Assembly: GCA_030647955.1 (NCBI GenBank)
Contig: JAUSIQ010000023.1
Coordinates: forward strand, 1 to 40,188
Length of the DNA stretch: 40,188 bases
Source of the DNA: a bacterium
GTDB lineage: Bacteria > Patescibacteriota > Minisyncoccia > 2-02-FULL-40-12 > IGHO2-12-FULL-4
Direction of reading: 5' to 3'
Part shown: piece by piece, positions 22,894 through 31,160 of the stretch
Layout of the letters: every line of letters starts with the position of its first letter
Position numbering within the stretch: position 1 is the first letter of the stretch
Translations under genes and position numbers: made by a program
Notes under the pieces: generated by a model
The model's database searches: none
What the model saw: only the letters and a program-made list of their open reading frames with translations
Told to the model about the DNA's origin: nothing

Positions 22894-24411
22894 TTAATGA
22901 CTGGATGAAACTTTCGAGGCCTGCTGTTCGTCAAAGTCGTAGCGTAATTTATAGGTGTATAGATTCAAGCCGTCCGAAAAATTCCTTTCCTCTATTTGCT
23001 CAAAGTGGGTATCAAAATACAACTTAATGTCTTGCTCATATCCTTGGTTGTAACTCAAGACCACCCAGGCCCGCAGATGATTAGACTGAAGGTTCGTAAC
23101 TTCTTGGACCAACTTGTCTTCGGAAAATGCCGGGATCGCTCCTTGGGCAAAGCGATTCCAGCTTGGAATAGTAGAGAGCGGAGCGGGGCCGTGATAGTAA
23201 TATTCAATTGGATAAATGGTGAAGGGCGCGGAGATTACGATGACGTCCTGAGAGGTAGCGTTTTTTTCTAAATACTGACTAACCTCTCGGAAATTTTCTT
23301 TAACGGGAGTCTGACTGCTAAACATTTGGTGACCAAAAGTTAATAACATGGCCGCGACGACGACACCTTTGATAGCTCGAGATAAGCTGGGATGGTAGGT
23401 GGAGAAAATCCAGCTCAAGAAAAGATAGAGCGACGGAACGCTTAAGATTAGATACCGCGTCAGGTAAAGCGGACGAACGGTAATGCTAAAGAGAAAAGAT
23501 CCCATGATGGGAATTAAAATAGTCAGGACAAGAAAAGAAGTTTCCGGAGTAATGCGATTATTGCGGCTTAAGCTCAAAAAGGCCAATAAGGCGGTGAGCG
23601 GCCACAAAGAAACAATCAGGGTATTAAGATGATCGTTTTGAAAACCAAAAATAAATTGCGAGAAGGTCTCAAAGAGATTAATGGTAGTGGGGGCAGTAAG
23701 TAAAGGAGTGCTGTAATTTAATTCCCCCACTTGTAAAACATACCAGCCCCAGCCGAGCATCAAAAAGAAAAGTAAAAACCAGGTGGCTATAAATTTTTTG
23801 TGCAATTTCTTTTGGATAAAATGGTGACGGTGCAGTAAGGCGAAGATGACTTGAGCTAATAACCCAAAGGCAAAAAAGTAATGAGTGAAAGAACCGATAA
23901 TACAGGTCAAAACGTATCCCGTCCAAAGTTTAGCAGTAGAGTTTTGATCCTTAAAGAGGCGTAAGAAAAAATACTGGTTTAAAACCGTTAGTAAGGTAAG
24001 GAGGCTATACATACGAATCTCGTTGGCGTACCAATTCAGGAAAGGAGAAATGGCTATCAAGATAGCGGCAAAACGAGCGACGGCAGAGCTATAAGCCAAA
24101 CGGCCGAGAGCATAAACGGCCGGAATAGTGGCCACAAAAAAGATTAAGGAGAGTAGTCGGGCAGTACCGACCCCACTCCCCCAAAAGAGCTGCCAGAAAT
24201 GCAGGAGGAAATGGTAAACCGGGACGTGTACATCCCCCGCTACCAAATGCAAAATTCGAGAAAGGCTATGACTGGTTTGCCAAAGACTCTGGGCTTCGTC
24301 GAGGCGCAAACTTTGTTTAGATAATACAAAGTAGGAAAAAATAATTACTCCGAGCATGAGTATCCCCAAAAGTGTGGCGGTATTTATTTTTCGGTAGGTG
24401 GCGATTCTCAT
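22894..24411 (-). CDS. PMT/ArnT-type membrane glycosyltransferase (GT-C fold)
   Basis: 505 aa, about ten to eleven helices. The first outer loop carries the acidic motif SLRLDEAQSLWQ (Asp-Glu), as in dolichyl-phosphate-mannose and ArnT-like enzymes, followed by LVAGDVHVPVYHFLLHFWQL and ISPFLNWYANEIRMYSLLTL, typical of PMT_2 proteins. Such enzymes use polyprenyl-phosphate sugars on the outer face to modify proteins, lipids or polysaccharides. It lies 9 bases after the BcsA-like gene, so it may glycosylate the Ser/Thr-rich linkers of the secreted proteins nearby or decorate the polymer; both are inference. Confidence 0.88.
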   Translation of the reverse strand: MRIATYRKINTATLLGILMLGVIIFSYFVLSKQSLRLDEAQSLWQTSHSLSRILHLVAGDVHVPVYHFLLHFWQLFWGSGVGTARLLSLIFFVATIPAVYALGRLAYSSAVARFAAILIAISPFLNWYANEIRMYSLLTLLTVLNQYFFLRLFKDQNSTAKLWTGYVLTCIIGSFTHYFFAFGLLAQVIFALLHRHHFIQKKLHKKFIATWFLLFFLMLGWGWYVLQVGELNYSTPLLTAPTTINLFETFSQFIFGFQNDHLNTLIVSLWPLTALLAFLSLSRNNRITPETSFLVLTILIPIMGSFLFSITVRPLYLTRYLILSVPSLYLFLSWIFSTYHPSLSRAIKGVVVAAMLLTFGHQMFSSQTPVKENFREVSQYLEKNATSQDVIVISAPFTIYPIEYYYHGPAPLSTIPSWNRFAQGAIPAFSEDKLVQEVTNLQSNHLRAWVVLSYNQGYEQDIKLYFDTHFEQIEERNFSDGLNLYTYKLRYDFDEQQASKVSSSH

Positions 24412-24420
24412 GAGAGTAGA

Positions 24421-25965
24421 TTAATTTTTTTTGATGGTTTGAAAGAGAGCTTTGTTTTCGGCCAGTGCGGCTGCTCTTCGTTCGGCCCAGCGCGTTTGCG
24501 GAGCAGCGGCGACGATGAACGGAATAAAGACGGAAACATTAAAGAGGGCCCAGGAGACGTTAGTCATCACCGAAGCCGTGAGGCCCTCACGCCAAATCGC
24601 CAAACCTATCCCCAAAACAACGGCGCCGATGTAGATAAGGTGAGGAATAACCAGGTTCATGAAATTTCCGGTTTGCTGCTTTTTAGGGGTTACCGCAAAG
24701 CTGACCTTTTGGTTTCTTAAGATGGAGTAGAGGGCTTTGAGATGGATAGTAAATCCGGCCATGGCGAAAGAAACCGCGCGGTAAGTGAAGGAAAAATTAC
24801 TGGAGCGGCGCAATACGGCCACGGTCAGAAAAATATGGGGCAGGAAGGCGGCGGCCAAAGCCATGGTCGGGGCATTGAATGGCGTTAATCCTGTGAAAAA
24901 GAAAATCAAAGGCAAGATCGCATTCATTAAAATCACCGGACCAGACAGGAAGAAACTCGATGAGGCCAAATACTGAATTTTCTGGGCCCAGGTTAATCCC
25001 TTCTTAAATAGTGGATTAAATTTGAAAATTAATTCCAAGCTACCGCGAGCCCAGCGATACTGTTGTTTGTAGTAGGAGAGAAAATCTTCCGGAGCTAAAC
25101 CTTCAGCTAATACTTCGGAAACATAATAAGACTTCCAGCCTTTTTCGTGGATCATTTGAGAGGTCAGAAAATCCTCGGTGATGTTGGTCTCGCACATTCC
25201 CCCTACTTCTTCCAAGGCTCGGCGACGAATAGCCATGTTTGTGCCGCACAAAAATGCAGAGTTAAGACGGTTTTTTCCTTTACAAATTGGGCCAAAGAAT
25301 AATTCCTGCTGTTCCCAGGCTCCGGCGGTGATATTGTTCAGGCCTTGGTTTTTATAAAACTGCGGGGATTGTACAAAACCCATCTGAGGATCCACAAAAT
25401 AGCCCATGGTTTTTTGTAAAAAATCACGGTGCGGGACGTGATCGGCATCGAAGACGACAATGAAAGGGCTGTGGGTGAGGTGCAGGGCATTGTTAATATT
25501 ACCGGCCTTGGCTCCTCCGGGAATGGTGCGGGTAATACAGTGTACTCCGAGGCGCTGAGCCAATCTCTCAATCTCTCTCCAATTATCCTTCTTGGCTACA
25601 AAGCCGTCGTTAAGAATGTAGACGTTGAATTTGGGATAGCGCATGTCTTTGGCCGCGAAGACGGTCTGCTCTACGATATCCTCCGGTTCACCGGCTACGG
25701 TAATAAAAACATCTACCGATGGACGGAAAGAAGAGTCGGAGCGGGCGGCGTATCTCGTTTCCCAGATAGTATATCCGTAAGTGAGGAGCTGCCAGAGATG
25801 GAAAATTTCTCCGGCGATAACCATCCAAAAAAGGTAGACGTTATTACGCGGAAACCAAAAAGTGATTACTAAGAAATAAACTATGGCCATGGCCATGTTG
25901 GTGAAGATCAACGTCTTGCTCGTTTTGGTCTTTAAAAAATCTTTTTTTATGTGTGCTTGTTTCAT
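24421..25965 (-). CDS. Cellulose-synthase-like membrane GT2 (BcsA-type, no PilZ)
   Basis: 514 aa. Two N-terminal helices, a GT-A domain at about 80-310 and four or more C-terminal helices. Full processive GT2 signature: VYILNDGF with Asp120, DAD at 173-175 (VVFDADHVPH), FLCGTNMAIRRRALEEVGG, TED at 263-265 and QQYRW at 301-305. It should polymerise UDP-glucose (or a like sugar) and extrude the chain. The PilZ domain that binds cyclic-di-GMP in BcsA is missing, so control must differ. Neighbours GH8 and GH6 make beta-1,4-glucan the best guess. Confidence 0.93.
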   Translation of the reverse strand: MKQAHIKKDFLKTKTSKTLIFTNMAMAIVYFLVITFWFPRNNVYLFWMVIAGEIFHLWQLLTYGYTIWETRYAARSDSSFRPSVDVFITVAGEPEDIVEQTVFAAKDMRYPKFNVYILNDGFVAKKDNWREIERLAQRLGVHCITRTIPGGAKAGNINNALHLTHSPFIVVFDADHVPHRDFLQKTMGYFVDPQMGFVQSPQFYKNQGLNNITAGAWEQQELFFGPICKGKNRLNSAFLCGTNMAIRRRALEEVGGMCETNITEDFLTSQMIHEKGWKSYYVSEVLAEGLAPEDFLSYYKQQYRWARGSLELIFKFNPLFKKGLTWAQKIQYLASSSFFLSGPVILMNAILPLIFFFTGLTPFNAPTMALAAAFLPHIFLTVAVLRRSSNFSFTYRAVSFAMAGFTIHLKALYSILRNQKVSFAVTPKKQQTGNFMNLVIPHLIYIGAVVLGIGLAIWREGLTASVMTNVSWALFNVSVFIPFIVAAAPQTRWAERRAAALAENKALFQTIKKN

Positions 25966-25975
25966 GGGTGTAAAA

Positions 25976-27172
25976 TTAAATTGTTTCCACTAAGTTTGGT
26001 AACAGATTGTTATAAAGGGCTAATCCAAACCAAGTCCAGTTATCATCGTAATAGCTCATCGGATTTTTCCAGGAATCCGTGTCGGGGTTATACAGGGCAG
26101 CTAGTTTATTTTCATAAATATTCTTAGCGGTTTCGGAATCAGCCACTAAAAAATACCCGATGCTTCCACCATAGACGGCCGGTGATTCGAAGTCCGAGAT
26201 AACCTGACCATTGTGGGCATAACCGGCATGGATAAGTTTCTTTTCATCCCATTGGGTCTGCAAAAATTCCAACCGATAAAGATTATCCAAGGCGCGCGGT
26301 TCTTTGAACCAGTACCAATCTAAAGCTAAGCGCCAAGGTAGACGAATGGCATCGAAGCTGTAATTACTAGTGAGGTTTGAAAAATTAGGCGCTTTGATTT
26401 GAGCGGTGCTTCTGTCCATTAAAATCCAATCTGGAGGAAGGTTAATGCTGCGCTCTTTATCGAGCGGAGATTCAATGCTCTTCTGAATAACTTCGTAGGA
26501 GGTATCGATCAGTTTGGTCCAATCATGACCGGAATCGATTTGAGCAAAAAGCCGATAGGCAGAGGGAGATAAATAGGAGGGGTTGATGATAACCGCCTCC
26601 GGGGAGCGTTCTTTTTCTAAATTATTGGCCGCGAGATACGGCTTATTGGCAATGACGACCACTTCCATCTCCCAGATGTCGTTAATGATCGCTTGAGCGG
26701 AGTCTAAATAATCGCGCTCCCCCCAGCGCACATTGGCAAACAGAAGCGCCATGGCAATGTCGGTATCGGCATCACTGGCGGAGTTGTCTCCCCCGGCTTC
26801 ACTCAATACTCCATAACTGCCGTTAGGACGCTGGCCGTACATCCAGGAAAATAAATTACTGTCGATGCGCTTCAAGTTGGCATTGGTCCATCCCCAGACC
26901 TGATCAAAGGTTTCTCGATCTCCCACCCAAACTGCGCGCAGCATACTATAGCTTTGTCCTTCAGAGGTGGTGATATTATTACGCTGTTTGTCGACAGTGC
27001 GACCCTCGGCGATGTATTCTTTTTTATAGGAATCCCAAATGCCATCCAGCATTGAACGTGGAGAAAAGACGATCGCTTGTTGACGCTTGGCGCTGTTGTA
27101 ATAGATCACCGTTACAATCAAAGCGACAGCGGCAATAATAAATATTCCTCCCAGGAGTTTCGAAATTCTCAT
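25976..27172 (-). CDS. GH8 endoglucanase (BcsZ-like), membrane-anchored
   Basis: 398 aa. An N-terminal helix at 7-25 without a clear cleavage site suggests an anchored outer-face enzyme. GH8 marks: ITTSEGQSYSMLRAVWVGDR with proposed acid Glu71, FSWMYGQRPNGSY, and SASDADTDIAMALLFA with the Asp134/136 region. The later SFDAIRLPWRLALDWYW is also typical. GH8 enzymes invert beta-1,4-glucan bonds, and BcsZ-type members are part of cellulose synthase operons, where they trim the polymer. It lies 10 bases before the synthase gene. Confidence 0.93.
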   Translation of the reverse strand: MRISKLLGGIFIIAAVALIVTVIYYNSAKRQQAIVFSPRSMLDGIWDSYKKEYIAEGRTVDKQRNNITTSEGQSYSMLRAVWVGDRETFDQVWGWTNANLKRIDSNLFSWMYGQRPNGSYGVLSEAGGDNSASDADTDIAMALLFANVRWGERDYLDSAQAIINDIWEMEVVVIANKPYLAANNLEKERSPEAVIINPSYLSPSAYRLFAQIDSGHDWTKLIDTSYEVIQKSIESPLDKERSINLPPDWILMDRSTAQIKAPNFSNLTSNYSFDAIRLPWRLALDWYWFKEPRALDNLYRLEFLQTQWDEKKLIHAGYAHNGQVISDFESPAVYGGSIGYFLVADSETAKNIYENKLAALYNPDTDSWKNPMSYYDDNWTWFGLALYNNLLPNLVETI

Positions 27173-27183
27173 AAGCCAAAAGT

Positions 27184-27720
27184 TTAATTCTCTCTTACTG
27201 ACAAGCGACTAGAAGCTGTGCTTAGAAAAACTCCATAAAGCGCCAGTGCCGCGCTTAACCAGTAGAGAGTTCTAGTGGTGGCCGGACTAAAAGTATTCCG
27301 GAAGGAATAGGCGGAGGATGGCTCAGGATCTCCAGAAATTTTAAAAGCCGGCTTAGAGTTAACGCTCCCGGTAGAGTTTGTACCTGCTTCTGGTATGGAA
27401 AAGAAGTCTAAAATAGAAGGGAGACTCAAGGCTACATCGTCACCGGGTGGAAGATTGTCTTGGTCTGAGATAGTTCCGGGAATAGGGCTAGGAGAGGGGG
27501 AGGGAGTTGGTGTTAGGGTGGGGGTCGGAGTGACTAAAAAACCTGCATCTAGATCAGCAGGCTCTGTAATGATGTTCTGGTCCTCATTGCTCTCTTCTAC
27601 GGCCAAAACGGAGAGTCCGAGAGAGGAAGCCTGGGTATTTTGACTATTCCAAAGCAAAATACCGGCCAAGAGGGCCAGGGCCAAAATTGCTAGTAATTTC
27701 TTGTATGCAATGAAAATCAT
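27184..27720 (-). CDS. Pro/Thr-linker membrane protein, first gene of the glucan operon
   Basis: 178 aa. Signal/anchor helix at 9-24 (LLAILALALLAGILLW), a Thr/Pro/Ser linker at about 65-85 ([19 protein letters not shown]), a low-complexity outer part, and a C-terminal helix (LYWLSAALALYGVFLSTA) before a short basic tail. It may be a surface-tethered scaffold or partner of the synthase. The same linker type is used in the GH6 and GH113-like enzymes. It starts the operon 11 bases before the GH8 gene. No domain recognised. Confidence 0.7.
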   Translation of the reverse strand: MIFIAYKKLLAILALALLAGILLWNSQNTQASSLGLSVLAVEESNEDQNIITEPADLDAGFLVTPTPTLTPTPSPSPSPIPGTISDQDNLPPGDDVALSLPSILDFFSIPEAGTNSTGSVNSKPAFKISGDPEPSSAYSFRNTFSPATTRTLYWLSAALALYGVFLSTASSRLSVREN

Positions 27721-27748
27721 GATGTGTCACTATACTACATGCATCATG
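27718..27748 (-). promoter_or_regulatory. Possible operator/promoter start of the glucan operon
   Basis: CATGATG and CATCATG form an inverted repeat around a TATAGT-like -10 box (minus strand), about a dozen bases before the first gene. No convincing -35 box was found. Confidence 0.3.
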
Positions 27749-27790
27749 AGGTAAGGGTGAAAAAAGAAGGGATATTCATCATTTTTGTAG

Positions 27791-27829
27791 CAAAAAAAGA
27801 GCCCGCATGAAGGGCCATCTCAAAGATGA
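27791..27829 (-). terminator. Double-hairpin terminator of the PH/AlbA_2 gene
   Basis: Minus strand CATCT-TTG-AGATG, then GCCC-TTCATGC-GGGC, then CTCTTTTTTTG. Confidence 0.75.
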
Positions 27830-27844
27830 GGGAATTAAAAACTC

Positions 27845-28963
27845 CTAAATTAACTTGGTTTTGAAGCGGGAATCGATATAAGCCGTAGCTTCGGAGAACT
27901 TTAGAGAAGTGGTGCCGTTACCGGTACGAATGTAAAACTCCTCATTATCATCCGTACGCAAATAGGCCGGTTTGGGCGAGGGGGCGACGTTTAAAATACA
28001 GCATTCTTTGTCGTTTATCTTCCCCCAATGTACTCGTACAAATTGCCGGAATTCGGCGCCGATCATTTTGCGAAAAACGTGTGAAAAGTGATTCTCAAAA
28101 CCATCGGAGTTCTCCTTTCCCAGGGTAGAAAAGTCTTCTCCTAGTCCAATAACCGACTTATTATCATCCACTCCTAAAACGAGGTGGCCGCCACGAGAAT
28201 TTAAAAAAGCGGCTACGGTTTTCATGACGGATTTTTCTAATTGTCGATTAACTTTTTTACCGCGCAAATCCCATCGAAACGAACTCTTAAATTCCAAAGT
28301 TTCACCCTCCCCTACTTCTAATAAAGCATGGAGATCGGGTTGGTAGTTGGTAAATTCCACAGGCGGCAAGAGCGGTTCCCCTTTTTGTTTTACGCTGACA
28401 ATTAATTCCACGTGATGCTGAGGATCAGGAATGTGCGGAAAAGAAATGATTTTATGACCTTGGTTATCTTTTAGCTCTAAAGTGCCATAACGCACCAATT
28501 TCCCCAACGGTCCTTGGTGATAAGCCACGGAGGCCACTTGGGAGAGTGGCACAATCTCGCGGCGACGGTAAAGAATACCCCACGCATGGACGATTTGATC
28601 GGCTTTTATCTCGTAGTATTCCCGGTGCCAGCGGAAAAATATGTAAAAAACTAAGATAACTTCCACACCGAGAAGAAAAAGAGCCTGGGCAATTTGATAA
28701 GAGATGGCTTGCGAGAAGCCCAAGGAGCGATAAATCTGAGCGTAGTGTGTAATAGACCCAGCCACAAAATAAGCGACGATCGCCGCCGCCTGCAAAATAA
28801 GAAAGTTCTTGACGATGATGATCGGGTTGGGTTTGATGCGCGTAATTTGGGGATGTCCGGAGGCCTTATCGGCCTTAATCATGCTTAGTAAATCAGCGAT
28901 AACCGTTTTATCCCAACCCCGTTGTTTTAGATATTTGACGATAGTGGATTCCGTCTTTTTCAT
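27845..28963 (-). CDS. Membrane protein with bacterial PH domain fused to AlbA_2/Schlafen domain
   Basis: 372 aa from the ATG at 28963 (AGAAGG just upstream; an in-frame start at 29005 is possible). A charged N-terminal region is followed by two transmembrane helices at about 50-110, then a bPH_2-like domain (YYEIKADQIVHAWGILYRRR, VPLSQVASVAYHQGPLGKL). The C-terminal ~150 residues are an AlbA_2 domain: EGETLEFKSSFRWDLRG, VAAFLNSRGGHLVLGVDDNK and FYIRTGNGTTSL. AlbA_2 domains occur in transcription regulators and Schlafen-type nucleases, so a membrane-tethered regulator or defence protein is possible. Confidence 0.83.
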   Translation of the reverse strand: MKKTESTIVKYLKQRGWDKTVIADLLSMIKADKASGHPQITRIKPNPIIIVKNFLILQAAAIVAYFVAGSITHYAQIYRSLGFSQAISYQIAQALFLLGVEVILVFYIFFRWHREYYEIKADQIVHAWGILYRRREIVPLSQVASVAYHQGPLGKLVRYGTLELKDNQGHKIISFPHIPDPQHHVELIVSVKQKGEPLLPPVEFTNYQPDLHALLEVGEGETLEFKSSFRWDLRGKKVNRQLEKSVMKTVAAFLNSRGGHLVLGVDDNKSVIGLGEDFSTLGKENSDGFENHFSHVFRKMIGAEFRQFVRVHWGKINDKECCILNVAPSPKPAYLRTDDNEEFYIRTGNGTTSLKFSEATAYIDSRFKTKLI

Positions 28964-29093
28964 CCTTCTATTATCCCCTCTTTTTATATCAAAAACAACC
29001 GGCAAAAAATGCTGATTTTCATGACAAAAAAACTACTCGCATTCAAAAGTCACCCCAATTGTTTATTTTTAGATTTCTTTCTTATGTCTTTTG

Positions 29094-29168
29094 GGTGCCC
29101 AGCCGGGCTCGAACCGGCAACCCTCAGGTCCACAACCTGATGCTCTAACCAATTGAGCTATGGGCACC
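29094..29168 (-). tRNA. tRNA-His (GTG)
   Basis: Begins GGTGCCCATAGCTCAATTGG and ends with C73 after GGGCAC, so the extra G-1:C73 pair typical of tRNA-His is encoded. Anticodon loop TTGTGGA. CCA is not encoded (CAA follows). The 5' 24 bases are also the 3' end of the LAGLIDADG gene. Confidence 0.95.
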
Positions 29169-29612
29169 ATTTTTTAATATTAATCTGCGGGCGTATCCAA
29201 AATCTATCCCTAATTTTTTCCCTATAGTTCTATACGTCATACCGCCAGCCCGTAATTTATTCGCCAGGATCATTCTTCTTTCTTGGATGTTTCTTCTTTT
29301 CGCTATCCTTCTAACAGTAGACGTTACTTTAGGCTTGGTCGCCAAAGCAAGCCTCTTTTTAACAACGAGAAAGCCTAGTGTATTTTTAAGAAACGTAAGC
29401 ACATCTTCTTGCTTAGCAACGTAGTACACCCAACTATCTTTCCAATGGGCTTGACGCTTCCTAACTTTAAACACATTACCAATTTTGGAAAATTTTTTAA
29501 TGTCGATTAAAACTTCCAAATTCGCTTGAGCTATCGTTATACGGAATCCTTTACCATTGTGAACTATGGATCCCTCACCGTCAAAAAAACCTGCTATATA
29601 TTGCCATGTCAT
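29145..29612 (-). CDS. LAGLIDADG homing endonuclease, stand-alone, overlapping tRNA-His
   Basis: 155 aa. One LAGLIDADG-type motif (YIAGFFDGEGSI at 5-16) followed by the usual alpha-beta pattern (GFRITIAQANLEVLIDIKKF, WVYYVAKQEDVLTFL), so it would act as a homodimer. The C-terminal ~50 residues look like a helix-turn-helix (LRAGGMTYRTIGKKLGIDFG). Its last codons (GAHSSIG-stop) lie inside tRNA-His. No intron or intein is seen, so it is a free-standing element. Target unknown; the tRNA junction is the obvious suspect. Confidence 0.9.
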   Translation of the reverse strand: MTWQYIAGFFDGEGSIVHNGKGFRITIAQANLEVLIDIKKFSKIGNVFKVRKRQAHWKDSWVYYVAKQEDVLTFLKNTLGFLVVKKRLALATKPKVTSTVRRIAKRRNIQERRMILANKLRAGGMTYRTIGKKLGIDFGYARRLILKNGAHSSIG

Positions 29613-29620
29613 AGCTCAAT
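29152..29620. mobile_element. Homing endonuclease unit with 11-base inverted ends
   Basis: ATTGAGCTATG (29152-29162, D-arm side of tRNA-His) is repeated inverted as CATAGCTCAAT (29610-29620) at the endonuclease start codon. The ORF fills the space between. It may mark an insertion boundary or a fragment of a second tRNA. Confidence 0.45.
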
Positions 29621-29689
29621 CTTACCATGACGTGGATAAACAAGCAACGGCCAACATTAATTATAACCACACTATAATTTTTTTCTTCC

Positions 29690-29764
29690 TGGTGCCCTCG
29701 GAGGGAATCGGACCCCCATCAAGACCTTAGAAGAGTCCTGCTTTATCCATTAAGCTACGAGGGC
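29690..29764 (-). tRNA. tRNA-Arg (TCT)
   Basis: GCCCTCG acceptor pairs with CGAGGGC, then A73 and an encoded CCA (29692-29690). Anticodon arm GGACT-CTTCTAA-GGTCT. T-loop TCCGATT. Confidence 0.93.
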
Positions 29765-29808
29765 CTAGTAACGTCAACTAGGCTAGACGCATTTTAGCAT
29801 GACAACGC

Positions 29809-29837
29809 TTGCCAGTAAAGAGAAAATCGTGTATGAT
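29809..29837 (+). promoter_or_regulatory. Promoter of the GDPD gene
   Basis: TTGCCA (29809-29814), 17-base spacer, TATGAT (29832-29837). Confidence 0.72.
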
Positions 29838-29877
29838 GTTTTTACCTTTTCTTTGCAAATAGGAGGATGAGGGAGGG

Positions 29878-30681
29878 ATGGAAATAATCGCCCACCGAGG
29901 AGTCCATCGCCGGAAAGAAGAAGAGAATACTACGTTTGCCTTCAATAAGGCGGTACTACTCGGCTGTCCGATGATTGAGTTGGATGTGCGCTGTACTTGT
30001 CCTAGAGACAAACAACTCGTAGTTATCCATGATGATATTTTTAATGTCAGGGGTTTCAAGGTCAGAGTTGCTGATCAGCGACTAGATCAATTAATAGAAA
30101 GCGGTCTAGTGGTGGATCGTTTAATTGGCGCTGGTGGACACAACTTGGCGCCGGAATTGAGAATTCCTACCTTGCGTTTTGTCCTTAAGCTATTCTTACA
30201 TCGCACCAAAATTAATATAGAGCTTAAAGACGCTGGCAGTGGTTTAGCTCTATACTTAACACTTGATAGGATGCTGCGAAATGTTAAGCCCGAGATAGCC
30301 AGAGAAAGTTTAAAAAATCTGGTAGTTTCTTCGTTTCTCAAGGAGGAGTTGCTACTTTTCAAGGCCTATGAATTAGGGGCACAAATCGAAACCGCTCTAT
30401 TGCTTAGTCGCTTAAGTCCGTCCAGAATTGGTCGTGGCCGGCTAGGGAATTGGTTAAAGAAAAATAATATACAGGCTCTGCATATGCCGTATGAGATTGT
30501 CACGGCCGAGGCTGTAAATTATTTTAAATCCAAGGAAATAGGAGTGAGGATTTACACCCTAAACATTCTTGAGCAGATGGAATATTTTGAAAGCATCGGA
30601 GTACAAGGAATTTTTACAGATAAGGCCGAGGAGTTTATTCGTACTCAGCGTACTCCATTAGCCAATGTCGTTGCCTCCTAA
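29878..30681 (+). CDS. Glycerophosphodiester phosphodiesterase family protein
   Basis: 267 aa, GDPD TIM barrel without signal peptide, so cytoplasmic. Active-site marks: IIAHRGVH near residues 3-10 (His5, Arg6), IELDVRCT with Glu/Asp metal ligands near 34-36, VVIHDDIF with the second His, INIELKDA, and the C-terminal GVRIYTLN...GIFTDKAEE. It hydrolyses glycerophosphodiesters to glycerol-3-phosphate and an alcohol. GGGAGGG precedes the ATG. Single gene with own promoter and terminator. The insert near RLIGAGGHNLAPELRIPTL is the usual substrate-binding loop. Confidence 0.93.
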   Translation: MEIIAHRGVHRRKEEENTTFAFNKAVLLGCPMIELDVRCTCPRDKQLVVIHDDIFNVRGFKVRVADQRLDQLIESGLVVDRLIGAGGHNLAPELRIPTLRFVLKLFLHRTKINIELKDAGSGLALYLTLDRMLRNVKPEIARESLKNLVVSSFLKEELLLFKAYELGAQIETALLLSRLSPSRIGRGRLGNWLKKNNIQALHMPYEIVTAEAVNYFKSKEIGVRIYTLNILEQMEYFESIGVQGIFTDKAEEFIRTQRTPLANVVAS

Positions 30682-30689
30682 TTTCTCCC

Positions 30690-30720
30690 AAGTCCTGATA
30701 AAGATCAGGACTTTTTAATT
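30690..30720 (+). terminator. Intrinsic terminator of the GDPD gene
   Basis: AAGTCCTGAT-AAAG-ATCAGGACTT followed by TTTAATT. Confidence 0.92.
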
Positions 30721-30721
30721 G

Positions 30722-30792
30722 TCGGGCTGCCGAGATTCGAACTCGGACTAAAACGTCCCAAACGTCTCGTGCTGCCGTTACACTACAGCCCG
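30722..30792 (-). tRNA. tRNA-Pro (TGG)
   Basis: CGGGCTG acceptor pairs with CAGCCCG, A73, CCA not encoded. Anticodon arm AGACG-TTTGGGA-CGTTT with G37, as in tRNA-Pro. Confidence 0.93.
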
Positions 30793-30833
30793 TAATATCT
30801 AAATTCCATCATATTCTAACAGAGTTCGTCAAA

Positions 30834-30863
30834 TAAAAAAAGGGGCGATCTCGTGATCGCCCC
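30834..30863 (-). terminator. Intrinsic terminator of the GC-rich small gene
   Basis: Minus strand GGGGCGATC-ACGA-GATCGCCCC followed by TTTTTTT. Confidence 0.92.
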
Positions 30864-30891
30864 CCACTCCCAACCCTGCAGAGCAGTCGGG

Positions 30892-31140
30892 TTAGGCGGC
30901 CTTCGGCCGGGCCACCTTCTTCTTGCCCCTCTTCTCGGAGCTGGCCGACGGTTTGCCAGTCCCCGTGACCGCAACCCCCCGGATGTCGAAGCCCTTGCCG
31001 AATGCATCGGTTCTCATTCGCCGGACCTTCACCCCGTGGTGAGTCCCGTGGGCCGGGGTCGTTGCGCAACGAACCCTCGGGTGAATGTTGCCCCCGCCCT
31101 TCACTGGGCCGAAGCAGGAAACGCATTTTCCTACTGCCAT
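30892..31140 (-). CDS. 82-aa basic GC-rich protein with Cys/His cluster
   Basis: ATG at 31140, GGGGGTG upstream, and a promoter (TTGACT-18-TATAAT) ~25 bases before. The protein starts MAVGKCVSCFGPVKGGG, has Cys6, Cys9, Cys25 and several His (THHGV), and ends in a Lys/Arg/Ala tail (EKRGKKKVARPKAA). It could bind one zinc and nucleic acid. G/C is strongly favoured at third codon positions, well above neighbouring genes, a sign of recent transfer. Transcript is bounded by a strong terminator. No family recognised. Confidence 0.72.
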   Translation of the reverse strand: MAVGKCVSCFGPVKGGGNIHPRVRCATTPAHGTHHGVKVRRMRTDAFGKGFDIRGVAVTGTGKPSASSEKRGKKKVARPKAA

Positions 31141-31160
31141 AGTACACCCCCAATATGTTA

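Noticed and set aside
24439-24976. Plus-strand ORFs inside the synthase gene
   Set aside because: Antisense to conserved transmembrane and GT2 coding sequence; no ribosome sites or promoters.
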